From Choricystis sp. odSpoLacu1 (taxonomy: Eukaryota; Chlorophyta; Trebouxiophyceae): a stretch of DNA of 64,000 nucleotides. Location of the stretch: NCBI GenBank assembly GCA_958009055.1, contig OY253653.1:620001-684000 (forward strand), read 5' to 3'. Under the pieces are notes generated by a model. It had not been told where the DNA came from. It saw only the letters and a list, made by a program, of their open reading frames with translations, and made no database searches. Shown piece after piece: positions 9,461 through 19,403 of the stretch (its first letter is position 1; every line of letters starts with the position of its first letter). Made by a program: the position numbers and the translations under genes.

Positions 9461-10461
9461 ATGCCACCCCCAACACCCTCCCTGCTGACAGCTCTGTGGG
9501 ACGCGACCCCACGCCCCGACACTCAGGACGCGGTCGTGCTGGCGGCCACCCCCGCGCGGCTGGTGGTCACTGCAGCTGCGTCTCCCGCAGCGCGGGCGTG
9601 TTGGTCCGCCCTGGGCACAGACGCGGGTGCTGCAGATGATGGAGGGCGGGTCACGCTGACCGCCACGTCGGCCGCCCCTCTGGACGCGGACGCGGGCGCG
9701 GGCGCCTCCGCCCGCGCGCTCGCGGCCGCAGCGCGCGGCGCGCTCGACACCCCGCGCGCAGACGCGGCCCGCCTCCTGCCCGCCGCCGCCGGCTCCCGCC
9801 CCGGGGGGCGCATCGTGGCCACGTGCGTCGCCCCCTGGGTTGCCTTTGACGCGGTGGCTGTGCGCGGGGCGGCGTGGAGGCGTGGGGAGGGGCGGCCGCT
9901 GGTCGGCGCGGCGTGGGGGTGGCTCACGGTCGACGCAGCGCGGCGGTTGGCGGCTGTCGAGAGTGAGGTCAATGCCAGCAGCGACGCCACCCCCCCCACC
10001 CGCCATCGTTGTCGGCGTGTGGGTGCGCCCGCGTACCGCGGCCGCGTGGCGCGGCGCGGCGTGGGCGGCCGCGGTCCGGTTTTGCGCAGCTGCCGCGACG
10101 CCCACCCTGCGCCGCGTGGCTCAAGGACACTCCTTCCTGCTGGCTGTGCCCGCCGCCAGCGAACCAGGGCGCGGCGGATGGGCGGCCGAGTGCTGACGGC
10201 ACGCTCACACTCACGCTGGCCCCGGGGCCGCCGGTGGGGCGGTTGGCGGGGGGCGAGGTGGAGGCGGGGGGCGGCTGGCGGCGCGAGTGGAGTGCGGGAA
10301 GAGGGGAGGCGTGCGCGCCCAGCTCTGAGGAGCCGCCGCCGCCGCCTCCCTCGCTACCGGTCGAAGAGGGTGAGCTTGTGGTCGCCGCGGACGATGACGG
10401 CGACGACATAGATGAGGCATCCATGGCCGCATTGGAAGCAAAATACGGATTGGCTGGGTAA
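9461..10461 (+). CDS. Unrecognised protein, reading frame broken twice
   Basis: The ATG at 9461 opens a coding-like frame (MPPPTPSLLTALWDATPRP) that runs with good codon bias to about 9985. At a C run near 9990-9998 the sensible protein moves to the next frame (PPPPPAIVVGVWVRP...LRRVAQGHSFLLAVPAAS). Around 10160-10200 it moves to a third frame (ADGTLTLTLAPGPPVGRL). It ends at the stop at 10461 with an acidic tail (VAADDDGDDIDEASMAALEAKYGL). No GT-AG introns that join these pieces are evident. The tail looks like a real conserved C-terminus, but I recognise no family. Either base-count errors or a decaying gene would explain it. Confidence 0.45.
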
Positions 10462-10496
10462 CACGAAAAACGGAAAACACACACAGAGACAACGGA

Positions 10497-10522
10497 AAAC
10501 ACACACACACACACACACACAA
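10497..10522. repeat. (CA)n microsatellite
   Basis: About 12 CA units between two convergent gene ends (stop at 10461 on +, stop at 10536 on -). Confidence 0.8.
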
Positions 10523-10535
10523 ACCCTACCGCGTC

Positions 10536-10973
10536 TCACTTGCTCTTGTGCCGCAGCATCTTGCGCCGCTTGCGGTGCTTGTGCTTGTTCATCTTGTGCT
10601 TGCGCTTGCGGCGCACCGAGTCGGCGCGCAGCGGGGTGCTTTGCGCTGGCACAAGCTGCGTGTGTGGCCTCGGCGCAGGCGGCTGGGGCACCGGCACAGA
10701 CGGACGAGGCATCAGGGGCAGCCAGGGGCGGCGCGAGGGCGTGGGCCAGGCAGCAGGCGCGCGGACGGCTGCGGGGGAGAGAGAGGGAGGGGGGGAGTAA
10801 GGACACAGCTTCCCGCACCACAAACACGCTCATGGTTTCATTGGCCACCCACCCACACGCACACACGCACCTGCGCACGCCGCCGCCGACGCGTAGGACG
10901 CAGAGGGGGCGCAGCCGGGCGCGGGGGCCGCGCGCGCCAGGGCGCGGGCCAGGGCGGCGGCCGCTCGCCGCAT
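10536..10973 (-). CDS. Mitochondrial ribosomal protein mS38 (COX24/AURKAIP1 type)
   Basis: A 111-residue protein from two exons, 10871-10973 and 10536-10768, joined in codon A|CC to give CAAVRAPAAWP. The N-terminus (MRRAAAALARALARAAPAPG) is an Arg/Ala-rich mitochondrial presequence. The C-terminus (RADSVRRKRKHKMNKHKHR followed by KRRKMLRHKSK) is the short highly basic domain that defines mS38, a small-subunit mitoribosome protein (yeast Cox24, animal AURKAIP1). It diverges from the copper ATPase gene. The domain is short, so the call rests on the pattern V(R)RKRKHKMNKHKHRKRRK and the presequence. Confidence 0.8.
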
Positions 10974-11228
10974 GGAGGGTGTCAGGGGAGTGTGTGTGTG
11001 TGTGTGTGGAGAGAGAGTGGGGACGGCGCCCGGGCTAGCGGCGCGCGGGAGGGGGAGCGGCGCCTGCTCGGTCGATCTCCGCGAAAAAGGGTTGTGAGCA
11101 AAAACGGACAACACACCCTCACCCCAATTGACAAGACACGCGGCGCCCGGGCAAGCCTGCGCCTGTCTCTCCACACCCGCGCACCAGTCTACACACGCTC
11201 CCACACGACAAGCCCCCTCACACACACA

Positions 11229-14036
11229 ATGCTCCTCCGCCGCGCCGGCGCGCGCCGCGCGCTGGCACTCGCGGCCGCGGCGCGCGCGCCCCAGCGCGCG
11301 CCTGCTCCCGCTCGCCGACCCCTCGCCACGCCCGGCAGGCTGCTGAGTCGCCAGCATGGGTGGTCGGGAGGGCGGTCGCAGGCCGGCGTCGTGCGGGCGC
11401 TGGCCACAGCCCCGCGCGACGTGGAGAAAGGGGAGGAGGAGGATGGGGTCGCGGTTGTGGACGCAGGTGAGACAGAGAGAGAGAGGAGTGTGTGTGTGTG
11501 TGCTGTATGTGTCGCACACAATGCGGAGGCGCGATGGGGCCAGCAGCAAAGAGAGACGCACCCCTGCATGCGACCCTCACCCTTTTTTCCTCGTCTTCAC
11601 CCAGCCTCCACCACCGCCGTCCTCGACGTGACCGGCATGTCGTGCGCCGGCTGCTCCGCCGCCGTCAAGCGCATGCTGGAGGCTCGCCCCGACGTCGCTG
11701 AAGCGAGCGTCAACCTGGTGACTGCCGCGGCGGCCGTGCGCTTCGCGCCGGGCGCCCGCGTCGACGCGGCCGCCGCCGCGGCCGCGGCCGCCCTGGCCGA
11801 CGCCGGCTTCCCCTCCACCGTGCGTGGCGATGCGCCATGCTCCATCGCGGCTGCGGCAGCTGCGTCAGACGCGGCGCGCGAGGCCGAGCTGGCGCGCACA
11901 ACAGTTGATTTGGCTGTCGCAGCCACGTTGGCCCTCCTCTGCTGCGCGCACCACGCGGGCCACGCCCTGCACGCCCTCGGCGTCCACTCCATGGCGCACG
12001 GCACGCTGATGACGGCGATGTCCCGTCCAGGCGTCGCAGCAGCCCTCGGTGCCGCCACCCTGGCGGGGCCGGGGAGGCGCGTGCTGCTCGACGGGGGCGC
12101 CGCGCTCGCGCGCGGCGCGCCCAACATGAACTCCCTCGTCGCCCTCGGCTCCCTCACCTCCTTCACCGCGGGCGCGCTGGGGCCCCTGCTGGCCCCAGGG
12201 CTCGGCTTTGACGCCAGCTTCATGGAGGAGCCTGTCATGTTGCTCGCATTCGTGCTCCTCGGCCGCACGCTGGAAGCGCGCGCGCGGTTGAAAGCGCGCG
12301 CCGACCTCACCGCCCTCGCCGCCCTGGTGCCCGACGCTGCGAGGCTGGTGACCGACCCCTCAGATGGTGGTGGTGCTGGTGGTGAAGACGCTCTCGCCCT
12401 TGCCATCGACCCCGCCGCCCCCACCCAGCTTGTCCCAACATCCCGGCTCGCGGTCGGCGACTGCGTGCGCGTCCTGCCGGGGGAACGCGCCCCCGTCGAC
12501 GGCGTCGTCGCCGCCGGCGTCGCGGCCGTGGACGAAGCCCCGTTCACGGGGGAGTCGACCCTGGTGCCCAAGCGGGTGGGAGACCCCGTGTCGGCGGGGT
12601 GTGTCGTGTACGGGGCGCCCCTTACGCTGCGTGCCACTGCGACAGGCGCCGACGCTGCGCTCGCCCGCGTCGCCCGCGTCGTCGCCGACGCTCAATCCTC
12701 CTCCGCCCCCGTCTCCCGCCTGGCGGACGCGGTGAGCGGCAAGTTTGTGTATGGCGTGCTGGCGGTGGCGGCCGCCACCGCCACTTTTTGGGCCAGCGTC
12801 GGCACGAGCCTGTTCCCCGGCGCGGCCGCCGCCGCGCTGCCCGCCGCCGCGGCCGCCGCCCCTGGTGCCGCCGCCGCGCTGGCCACCAAGCTGGCGGTGG
12901 ATGTCCTGGTCGTTGCCTGCCCGTGTGCGCTGGGGCTGGCCACGCCGACGGCGGTGCTGGTGGCGTCGTCCGCGGGCGCGTCGCGCGGCCTGCTGCTGCG
13001 CGGCGGGGGCGCCGCCCTCGAAGCCCTCGGCCGCGTCGACACCATCGCCTTTGACAAGACGGGTACCGTGACCACGGGTGCGCCCGCGCTGGTGGAGGCG
13101 AGGCCGGTGGGTGCAGGCAGCGGTGACGCGTTGCTGGCGCTGGCGGCCGCGGCAGAGGCACAAGCCGTCCACCCGATCGCACGTGCAGTGCGCGCGGCGG
13201 CCGCCGCAGCCGGCGTGACCATCCCCACCGCCACCCAGTGGGCCACCGCGCCCGGGGACGGCGTGTCGGCCGTGCTGACGGATGGGCGCATCGTGGCGGT
13301 GGGGCGCAGGGAGTGGGTGGCAGAGGCTGTGGGGGCGGCGGGTGGTGGTGACGCCGACGACGACGCCTCCTCCTCCTCCTCCGGCCTCACCATCGTCCAC
13401 GTCGGCGCCACCGACGCCGGCGTCATCGGCTCCCTCGCCTTTGCGGATGAGCTGAGGCCGGATGCCGTCGCCACGGTCGCCGCCCTGCGCGCGCGCGGGC
13501 TGCGCGTGTTGATCCTGTCTGGTGACGCGGCCCCCGCCGTCGCGCGCGCGGCGGCCGCCCTCGGCATCGCCCCCTCCGACACCGTCGCCCGCGCCCGCCC
13601 AGAGGACAAGGCGGCCGCCGTGGTGGCTTTGCGGGCGGCGGGTGCGACTGTCGCTGTTGTGGGTGATGGCGTGAACGACGCCCCTGCCCTCGCGGCCGCG
13701 CACGCCGGCATCGCCCTCTCCTCCGGCCTGGACGCGGCTGCGGGCGCAGCCTCTGTCGTCCTCATGGGGGACCGCTTGACCCAGGTCGTGGACGCGGTGG
13801 ACCTGGGGCGCGCGACGCTGGCCAAGATCAAACAGAATCTGGGGTGGGCGTTGCTGTACAATGCTGTCGCGATTCCAGTCGCTGCGGGGGCCGCCCTGCC
13901 GCTGGCGGGCATTGCCCTGGATCCCGCCCTGGCGGGGGGGCTGATGGCGTTCTCCAGTGTGGCGGTCGTCACCAACTCGTTGCTGTTGCGGAGGTTTGGG
14001 GGGGGGGGGGCGGGCAGTGACAGACGGTGGTGGTGA
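11229..14036 (+). CDS. Copper-transporting P1B-type ATPase, organelle-type
   Basis: Heavy-metal P-type ATPase of 889 residues pumping Cu(I). Exon 1 is 11229-11466 and exon 2 runs from about 11605. The first about 60 residues (MLLRRAGARRALALAAAARA...) are Arg/Ala-rich with no acids, an organelle-targeting peptide, as in plant PAA1/PAA2. One heavy-metal-associated domain follows with the Cu-binding motif GMSCAGC (residues 90-96). Then come the membrane helices, actuator loop FTGESTLVPK, the ion-binding VVACPCALGLATPTA (CPC), the phosphorylation site DKTGTVTTG, and the hinge VVGDGVNDAPALA. All catalytic motifs are intact. By analogy it supplies copper to plastocyanin; plastid rather than mitochondrial location is inferred. 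Confidence 0.93.
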   Translation: MLLRRAGARRALALAAAARAPQRAPAPARRPLATPGRLLSRQHGWSGGRSQAGVVRALATAPRDVEKGEEEDGVAVVDAGETERERSVCVCAVCVAHNAEARWGQQQRETHPCMRPSPFFPRLHPASTTAVLDVTGMSCAGCSAAVKRMLEARPDVAEASVNLVTAAAAVRFAPGARVDAAAAAAAAALADAGFPSTVRGDAPCSIAAAAAASDAAREAELARTTVDLAVAATLALLCCAHHAGHALHALGVHSMAHGTLMTAMSRPGVAAALGAATLAGPGRRVLLDGGAALARGAPNMNSLVALGSLTSFTAGALGPLLAPGLGFDASFMEEPVMLLAFVLLGRTLEARARLKARADLTALAALVPDAARLVTDPSDGGGAGGEDALALAIDPAAPTQLVPTSRLAVGDCVRVLPGERAPVDGVVAAGVAAVDEAPFTGESTLVPKRVGDPVSAGCVVYGAPLTLRATATGADAALARVARVVADAQSSSAPVSRLADAVSGKFVYGVLAVAAATATFWASVGTSLFPGAAAAALPAAAAAAPGAAAALATKLAVDVLVVACPCALGLATPTAVLVASSAGASRGLLLRGGGAALEALGRVDTIAFDKTGTVTTGAPALVEARPVGAGSGDALLALAAAAEAQAVHPIARAVRAAAAAAGVTIPTATQWATAPGDGVSAVLTDGRIVAVGRREWVAEAVGAAGGGDADDDASSSSSGLTIVHVGATDAGVIGSLAFADELRPDAVATVAALRARGLRVLILSGDAAPAVARAAAALGIAPSDTVARARPEDKAAAVVALRAAGATVAVVGDGVNDAPALAAAHAGIALSSGLDAAAGAASVVLMGDRLTQVVDAVDLGRATLAKIKQNLGWALLYNAVAIPVAAGAALPLAGIALDPALAGGLMAFSSVAVVTNSLLLRRFGGGGAGSDRRWW

Positions 14037-14227
14037 CGCGCGGCAGCTGGGCGGGGTGGCGCCGTCGACGCCTCCGCCCAAGGCGGTGTCGTCGTAGGGG
14101 GCTTTGTGTTTTGTGTGTGCGTTGTGTTGGATGCAGCTTTGTAGCGTGAAACGAAGAGAACGAGAGGATGAGAAAAGAGGGGGGGTCGGCCTCACACCCA
14201 ACTCACAAACAACCGAACGCGCTCTCC

Positions 14228-15886
14228 ATGCGTGCGTCCTGCCTATCCGACGGCGCCCTCGCCTCCGTCGTCGTCACCCTGCGCGGTGCACGCCTGCTGC
14301 TGGACGCACCCGCGTGCGCGGGGCCGGCGGGTGGTGGCGATGGCGACGACCGCGCATGCTGCTGCGTCCGCACGCCACTGTACGAGGCGGCCGACACGCC
14401 CGCCGTCGATGCAGTGCTGGCGACCCGCCCTGCGGCGTTGTTAGGGTTGCCGTGGGCGTTGGGGCTGGTGGGTGGCGGCAGTCGGCGTCGTCATCATGGC
14501 CTGGCCCCCGCGCCGCCGCCCGTGTTTGCGCCGTCCGCGGCGGTCGACGCGGCGGCCGCGCTGATCGTCGAGCTGGCGAGGTCCAGCTGCCCCGTGCACG
14601 ACGAAGATGAGGACGATGAAGCGTCGCCATTGTCCAACACAACCATCGCAGCCTCCAGCGTCGCGGTGCGGCGCGGCCGGTTCCCGGCCGCCGCCGCGAC
14701 CGCCGCCCTTTCCCGTGTCATCCGCGTCACCCACGGCCAGCGCGTCCTGTTGCCGGCGGGAGGGCTGGTGGCCATCGCGGTGCCAGCTGGCCGCCCGGGC
14801 GCGTGCCCGGGCGACGCCGCGTGGCGGTTGGAGGATGGGGGGGGAGGGGGAGGCACGGTTGTTTACTTGTCTTCAGGCACCCTCACCCCCGACGCCGCCC
14901 CCGCGGCGCCTCCTGTCGACGCCACCGCTCTGGCCAACGCTGACGTCCTCATCTATGCACCACCGGCGGGGCCGCCGGTGGCGCCAGCGCCCACGTTCCT
15001 CGATGCCGTCTCAACCACCGCGACCGCCGCCGCGACCGCGGTCGACTCCGGCGGCTGCGCCCTCATTGCCGCCCCGCCCGATGGATCCGCGTTCGTCACC
15101 CTGGACGCCGTCCTGACTGCTCTGGATGGGCGAGGCTGTGGCCACGCCCCAGTCTACTGGGTGTCCCCCGCCGCCGCCGCGGCCATCGCGGCCGCCACCA
15201 CCTGCGGCGAGTGGTGTGGCGGCCCCCGGTGGGAGCGCGTGCTGGGTGGGCGCCCCCCGTTTGTGCTGACGGATGCAGCCGCGAGTGGGCGGCTGGTGGC
15301 GGCGGGGAGTGTGCCCGAGGCGGCCGCGGTGCGAGGGTGGGCGACACCCTGCGTCGCGATCGTTCCTCCCACCAGCCTGCACCATGGTCCAGGCGCTGCC
15401 TTGCTGGCCGCCTGGCGGGACGACCCGCGATGCGCCATCATCTGGCACGCGGCCGGCGGGGGGGAAGTGTTGGGGCGTGTGACGGCAGGAGCCCGCGCGC
15501 GCGTCGTCGACGCGACCCCGCCCGACGGCCCCACCCTGCACGAAGCCGCGTCCCTGATCGCGGCTATAGCACCTTCCCACACTCTACTACCCGCCGCGTG
15601 GGAGGGCGCCTTGCTGTCAGCCAGTGCTGCGGGCGCCGCCCCCGCCATCAACTGTCCCTCCACCCCGTGGCACCCACTCGCAGCCGACGTGCATGCCGGC
15701 CTGCCCCCCCGCACGTGGCAAGCCACGCTGACGGTGGACCTGGCCGCCGTGGCGAGGCGGGGGGAGGGGGACACGTGGCGCGCGCTGGCGTCGGTGGTGG
15801 AGCGGAACGGCGGGGTGACGCTGGACGCGGCGGGGGTGGCGGTGGGGGCGGCCGCAGTGGCGGCAGCGGCGGCTGCCAAGACGTAG
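14228..15886 (+). CDS. INTS9-like metallo-beta-lactamase/beta-CASP protein (inactive type)
   Basis: A 552-residue single-exon protein resembling Integrator subunit 9 (RC-74), the non-catalytic partner of INTS11 in snRNA 3'-end processing. It starts MRASCLSDGALASVVVTLRG, like the CLSG...VLKFKS start of INTS9. There is no HxHxDH zinc motif. The beta-CASP half shows VYLSSGTLTPDA, ANADVLIYAPP, CALIAAPPDGSAF, PVYWVSP, ATPCVAIVPPTSLHHGPGAALLAAW and CAIIWHAAGGGEVLG, in the order of INTS9. It is shorter than animal INTS9, lacking the C-terminal domain. It could instead be a diverged CPSF100 relative. It lies about 11 kb from CPSF73, its paralogue. Confidence 0.6.
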   Translation: MRASCLSDGALASVVVTLRGARLLLDAPACAGPAGGGDGDDRACCCVRTPLYEAADTPAVDAVLATRPAALLGLPWALGLVGGGSRRRHHGLAPAPPPVFAPSAAVDAAAALIVELARSSCPVHDEDEDDEASPLSNTTIAASSVAVRRGRFPAAAATAALSRVIRVTHGQRVLLPAGGLVAIAVPAGRPGACPGDAAWRLEDGGGGGGTVVYLSSGTLTPDAAPAAPPVDATALANADVLIYAPPAGPPVAPAPTFLDAVSTTATAAATAVDSGGCALIAAPPDGSAFVTLDAVLTALDGRGCGHAPVYWVSPAAAAAIAAATTCGEWCGGPRWERVLGGRPPFVLTDAAASGRLVAAGSVPEAAAVRGWATPCVAIVPPTSLHHGPGAALLAAWRDDPRCAIIWHAAGGGEVLGRVTAGARARVVDATPPDGPTLHEAASLIAAIAPSHTLLPAAWEGALLSASAAGAAPAINCPSTPWHPLAADVHAGLPPRTWQATLTVDLAAVARRGEGDTWRALASVVERNGGVTLDAAGVAVGAAAVAAAAAAKT

Positions 15887-15969
15887 ATGCATGTTTTTGA
15901 ACTTGATAGAATGTGTTTTGTAGCAAAGAAGACGGGTGATCGCGAGACAAAAACCAAAAACCACCCCCC

Positions 15970-16748
15970 TCACCACCGCCCGCGCTCCCGGCTGCGGCTC
16001 ATCCGCCTCTCCTCCCTGTACCGGGGCGGCGTCCTGCTGCGGCCCCTGTACCTCGGTGGCGACCGCGACCGGCGGTAGCGGGGCGAGCGAGACCGAGACC
16101 GGCGGTAGCGCGGCGACCGAGAGCGCGAGCGGGGGCGGTAACGCGGCGGCGACCGGCCGCGCCCGCCCCGCCCGCCACGCGCGCCCCCACCCACGGGCGG
16201 CCCATCCCGCTGCAGCATCTCGCGCGACGACTTGGGGCGGGACTTGGCGAGCTCCAGCGTGACGACGCGGCCGCCGACGTCGGTGCCGTTGAGTGCGGCA
16301 ATCGCGGCTGCCGCGGCGGCAGCCGCCCCCTCCCCACCGTACGCGACAAAGCCAAAGCCACGGGGTTGGCGGGTGGCGGGGTTGCGGGGCAGGTGGACGT
16401 CGACGATGGTGGCGCCAAACGGCTCGAAGAGGGCACGCACTTCGCTGACACTGGGGGAGAAGGAGGGAGTGGGGTCGGCATTCCGGCTTCCTCCCGCACA
16501 CAAGGCACGTGGCAATGCTCTCCCACCCTCACACAACAAACTCACTCCATGCGGAGGGGCAGGTTGCGCACAGCGACTGAGACCGCGTCCGCCGTGTCGG
16601 GGCGCCCTCCCCATCCCTCCCTGCCTTTCCCTGGGCCCGTGGCCGCCGGACTTGGCTCGGAGGCGACAGCGGGCACGACACCCGTCGGCGTGGCGGCGGC
16701 GGTCCGCTTGTCGAGGGTGGGGGAGGGGGAGGGGGTGGGCGAGTGCAT
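15970..16748 (-). CDS. SR-type splicing factor, one RRM plus RS tail
   Basis: A 227-residue nuclear RNA-binding protein. Exon 1 is 16546-16748 and exon 2 is 15970-16450, joined through codon GA|T. The RRM begins VSVAVRNLPLRM (RNP2 region) and continues VSEVRALFEPFGATIVDVHLP, with RNP1 as PRGFGFVAYGG, an Ala-rich helix, then GGRVVTLELAKSRP. The C-terminal about 85 residues alternate SRSPRYRRSR and SPPRYRGRSR blocks, an RS domain with Tyr insertions. The layout (RRM then RS) fits RS2Z/SCL-like or Tra2-like splicing regulators; which one is not clear. Confidence 0.85.
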
Positions 16749-18073
16749 GGCGGGGGCGGGGGGGTGAAGGAGGCGAATTGGGGGCGCGCACGACAACCAG
16801 TGGGGGCAGGAGGGAGCGGGATAACGTGCTCCCACAGCACGTGTGTGGGCCGGGCGGGGCGGGGGCCAGGAGGCCGCGGGAAAGGCACGTTTGAGAGTGG
16901 AGAGGCTTGCTTTTTTTTTCCGTCGAGCACGACTCGAACACTGCCCGCGGCCGACGGTCCCCCCCCAGTCCGACACAACCCACCCTGGCACCAGGATGCG
17001 GTCTTTTGTACCGTCCTCCAGGCCCCTTCCCCTGCGAATCGAAGCATGGTGACCCTGTGTCGAGTTGTGGAGGGCGAGAAGGCGGGTTCGAACGCGAGAG
17101 AGTTGTGTTTTGGCCAGGAAAAAAAAAAAAAAAAAACTCTTCGCCAATGTTTTTTCTCTCCACAAGCCCCCGGCCTTCCTAAGCCTCCTCCGGCTCTTCC
17201 CCGCCCCTCTCGTGGCATATCTACATGTGAGTGACGCATAGAGGGTGGCGGCGCGGGGGGGGGGAGGCACCTGCGGCGCGGCGCCGGGGTGCCGAAATAG
17301 CCCCGCGCCGTGTCGCTCGTTCGCCTGCTCGGCGCGCTCGCCACAGCTCCCCGCCCCCCCCCGTTTCCCCTTCCCCCCCGCTTATATCAATGCTACCATC
17401 GATTCGAGCTTGTGGGAGTGAGTGGAGTCGGCGGGCAGGCGCCCCCCGGGGCGCGGCGAAAAGGCCTCGCGTGCCGTAATCTGCGGGGGGGGGCGCAAGC
17501 AGACGACCGTCGCGCCCCCCCCCCCCGCCTCCCGACCCGTTTCCCCCCCCCCGTGCGTTACCACCACGTCATTTCCGCGTCGCTGGGGGGGGGGGGGGGG
17601 CGCTGGGCGGGAAATTTGGGGGGCGGGGCTAGGAGTTTGCGAAAACACCCACGCAGACGCAAACCGCCAGGGCTCGTCGCACCTCTCCCGCTGACACACG
17701 ACTTTACTCACACCACTCCAGGCCCACCACGACCACACACTCTTTCCACCTTTTTTATGCTTCACTCTCCCACGTGTAATCAAGCCACAAGAGGGCACAA
17801 TATTTGCTTTAAAATTGTTTGCAAAATGGAGGGGGGTTAACTTCCCCACACGCGCGCTCAGGGGGGCTCTCGGAACGTAGCCGATGGTTTCAAAAAAGTC
17901 AGATGGAGAGGGGAAAAAGTTGTTTTCGGCCGACCACTCTCACGTCTCTCCCCGACACACACCACACCCCCACCACCGTTGTTTCAAGGTTAGAAGCCCA
18001 CCTTGAATGTCAGTGTTTCTTCTCAAGCACGCTCAGGCACACACACACAGAGGACCCGATTCTCTCTCTCTCT
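16749..18073. other. Intergenic, 1.3 kb, no gene seen
   Basis: The longest gap in the window, between the SR gene start and the AP2 gene end. It holds an A run at about 17110-17127, several G and C runs near 17246-17260, 17510-17525 and 17584-17600, and an AT-richer patch (ATATTTGCTTTAAAATTGTT) near 17801-17820. There is also a perfect 8-bp inverted repeat at about 17983-18007. Short open frames here lack codon bias. I checked two TTCGAAC/TTCGAGTC strings for tRNA arms and could not fold either. Confidence 0.5.
17983..18007. terminator. Hairpin 3' of the AP2 gene
   Basis: TTCAAGGT and ACCTTGAA form a perfect 8-bp stem around a 9-base loop, about 65 bases past the AP2 stop codon. A role in 3'-end formation is only a guess. 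Confidence 0.3.
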
Positions 18074-19403
18074 TCACGCCGCTGCCGAGCGCGCGCGCTT
18101 GCGCGGCGCGCGTGGTCCCGGCCGCCGCGCGCCGTCCACCGCGCTCCCCTCCCACGCGGACCGGCTGCTCTTGGCGCCGGACTTGCGGGCAGGTGCGGGT
18201 GCGGCGGCCGCGGCGGCCGCCGCCTGCGCGACTGCGTCGCCGCCCGCCGCGGCCGCGGCAAGCGCGGCAGCCGCCGACTCAGCAAAGTTGAGCACCGTCC
18301 TCGGCCCCCTCAGCTTGACCGCCTCCGCGTCGTACGCCCTCGCCGCGGCTTCCGGGGTGGGGAAGTAGCCAATGTGGACGGGTTTCTGGCCCTTAAAAAT
18401 CGTCGCCCGCCACTTTGCGTTGTCCTTGTGCCACGAGACGCCACGGTATTTGGACGACCCTTTCCCCGGCCACGCGCCTCCCGCAGCAGCGGCAGCGGCC
18501 GCAGCAACAGCTGACGGTGTCTCATCCCCGCCACGCGCAGCAGAAGCCGCTGACGAGGCGCGGGCGGGGGGGATCGTTCCAGCAGACGGGCGCCGCCCCG
18601 ACCGCGACGGCGGCCGCGCGGCGGCCGCGCCCCCCGGCCACGACGCCACCGTCGCCGGCGTGGACCCGGACGGCAGGCTGCCGTGGCGGAACAGGCCGCC
18701 CGCCAACCCCGTGGCGGCGGATGCAGCCGCGTCGGCGGAGCCCGGGGGCGTGGCGGCCGGCAGCAGCGCGCGCGGCGCGCCGCCGGGTGTCGCTAGCCCC
18801 ACCAGCTTGGGGAACGCGACGGGGGGTAGGGGGGCGCCACACAGGCCGCGGGGGGTGAAGCGGGGGGGGGGGGGGGGGGGCGGCCCGCGCCGCGCGCGGA
18901 GAGGGGCACGCGCCGCGACGGCGACGCGGGGGAAGGGCCGCCTAGGGGGGGGGGGGGGGGAAGGGTTGGTTTTTTTTCGCGTCGTTCTCTCTCTTCTCAA
19001 ACACACACCACACCAACTCACCCGTCAACGCGTGCACCGTCCTCAAAAAGGCGTCGTTGCTGAGGGGGCAGGGCGACAGCGCGCCGCCGCCCGCGCTCGT
19101 GCCGACGCCACCAAATAGCCCCCCCGCCGACCCGGGGGCGGCCCCCGCGGCGCGCAGCAGGGCGGGCGTGTCAAACAGGGGGACGTCCCCAAAGTCGGTG
19201 AGGGCGGGCAGGGTGCGCAGGGAGGCGGGGCTGTGCGGGGAGGGTGGGGGTTGGGGTGTGTCTCGACGTCGTGCGGAAGCGCGGGGACGTCGCGCGCCCA
19301 AAAAACCCTGGGGCCGCCGCCCGGTCTTGCCCTCCCCCTCCACAAAAAAAACTCACGTCTTCACGCGGGCGTTGGCCCAGTCAATCTTGCTAAAGTCGTC
19401 CAT
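18074..19403 (-). CDS. AP2/ERF-domain transcription factor
   Basis: A nuclear DNA-binding protein with one AP2 domain. Exon 1 is 19357-19403 (MDDFSKIDWANARVKT), exon 2 is 19022-19230 (PASLRTLPALTDFGDVPLFD...), and exon 3 starts near 18941. The AP2 domain is SSKYRGVSWHKDNAKWRATI followed by FKGQKPVHIGYFPTPEAAAR and AYDAEAVKLRG, with all the hallmarks: YRGVSW, WRATI, the HIGYF strand and the AYD helix. Long Ala and Pro runs flank it, and a basic tail (RKRARSAAA) ends it. Exon 3 can be read in the AP2 frame only if the length of the G run at about 18858-18876 differs from that shown, or if its acceptor lies elsewhere. Target genes unknown. Confidence 0.85.
18858..18878. repeat. Long G homopolymer inside AP2 exon
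   Basis: About 17-20 consecutive G (C on the coding strand). A second run of about 15 G lies at 18945-18960, at the 3' end of the preceding intron. Such runs are poorly counted by most sequencers and affect the reading frame of this exon. Confidence 0.8.

Noticed and set aside
12360..14201. 613-codon minus-strand open frame opposite the copper ATPase
   Set aside because: Shadow of the ATPase gene; no domain, and the + strand carries all P-type ATPase motifs.
16910..17110. TTCGAAC and TTCGAGTC strings resembling tRNA T-loops, next to homopolymer runs
   Set aside because: The flanking bases do not pair into a T-stem on either strand and no D or anticodon arm could be placed.
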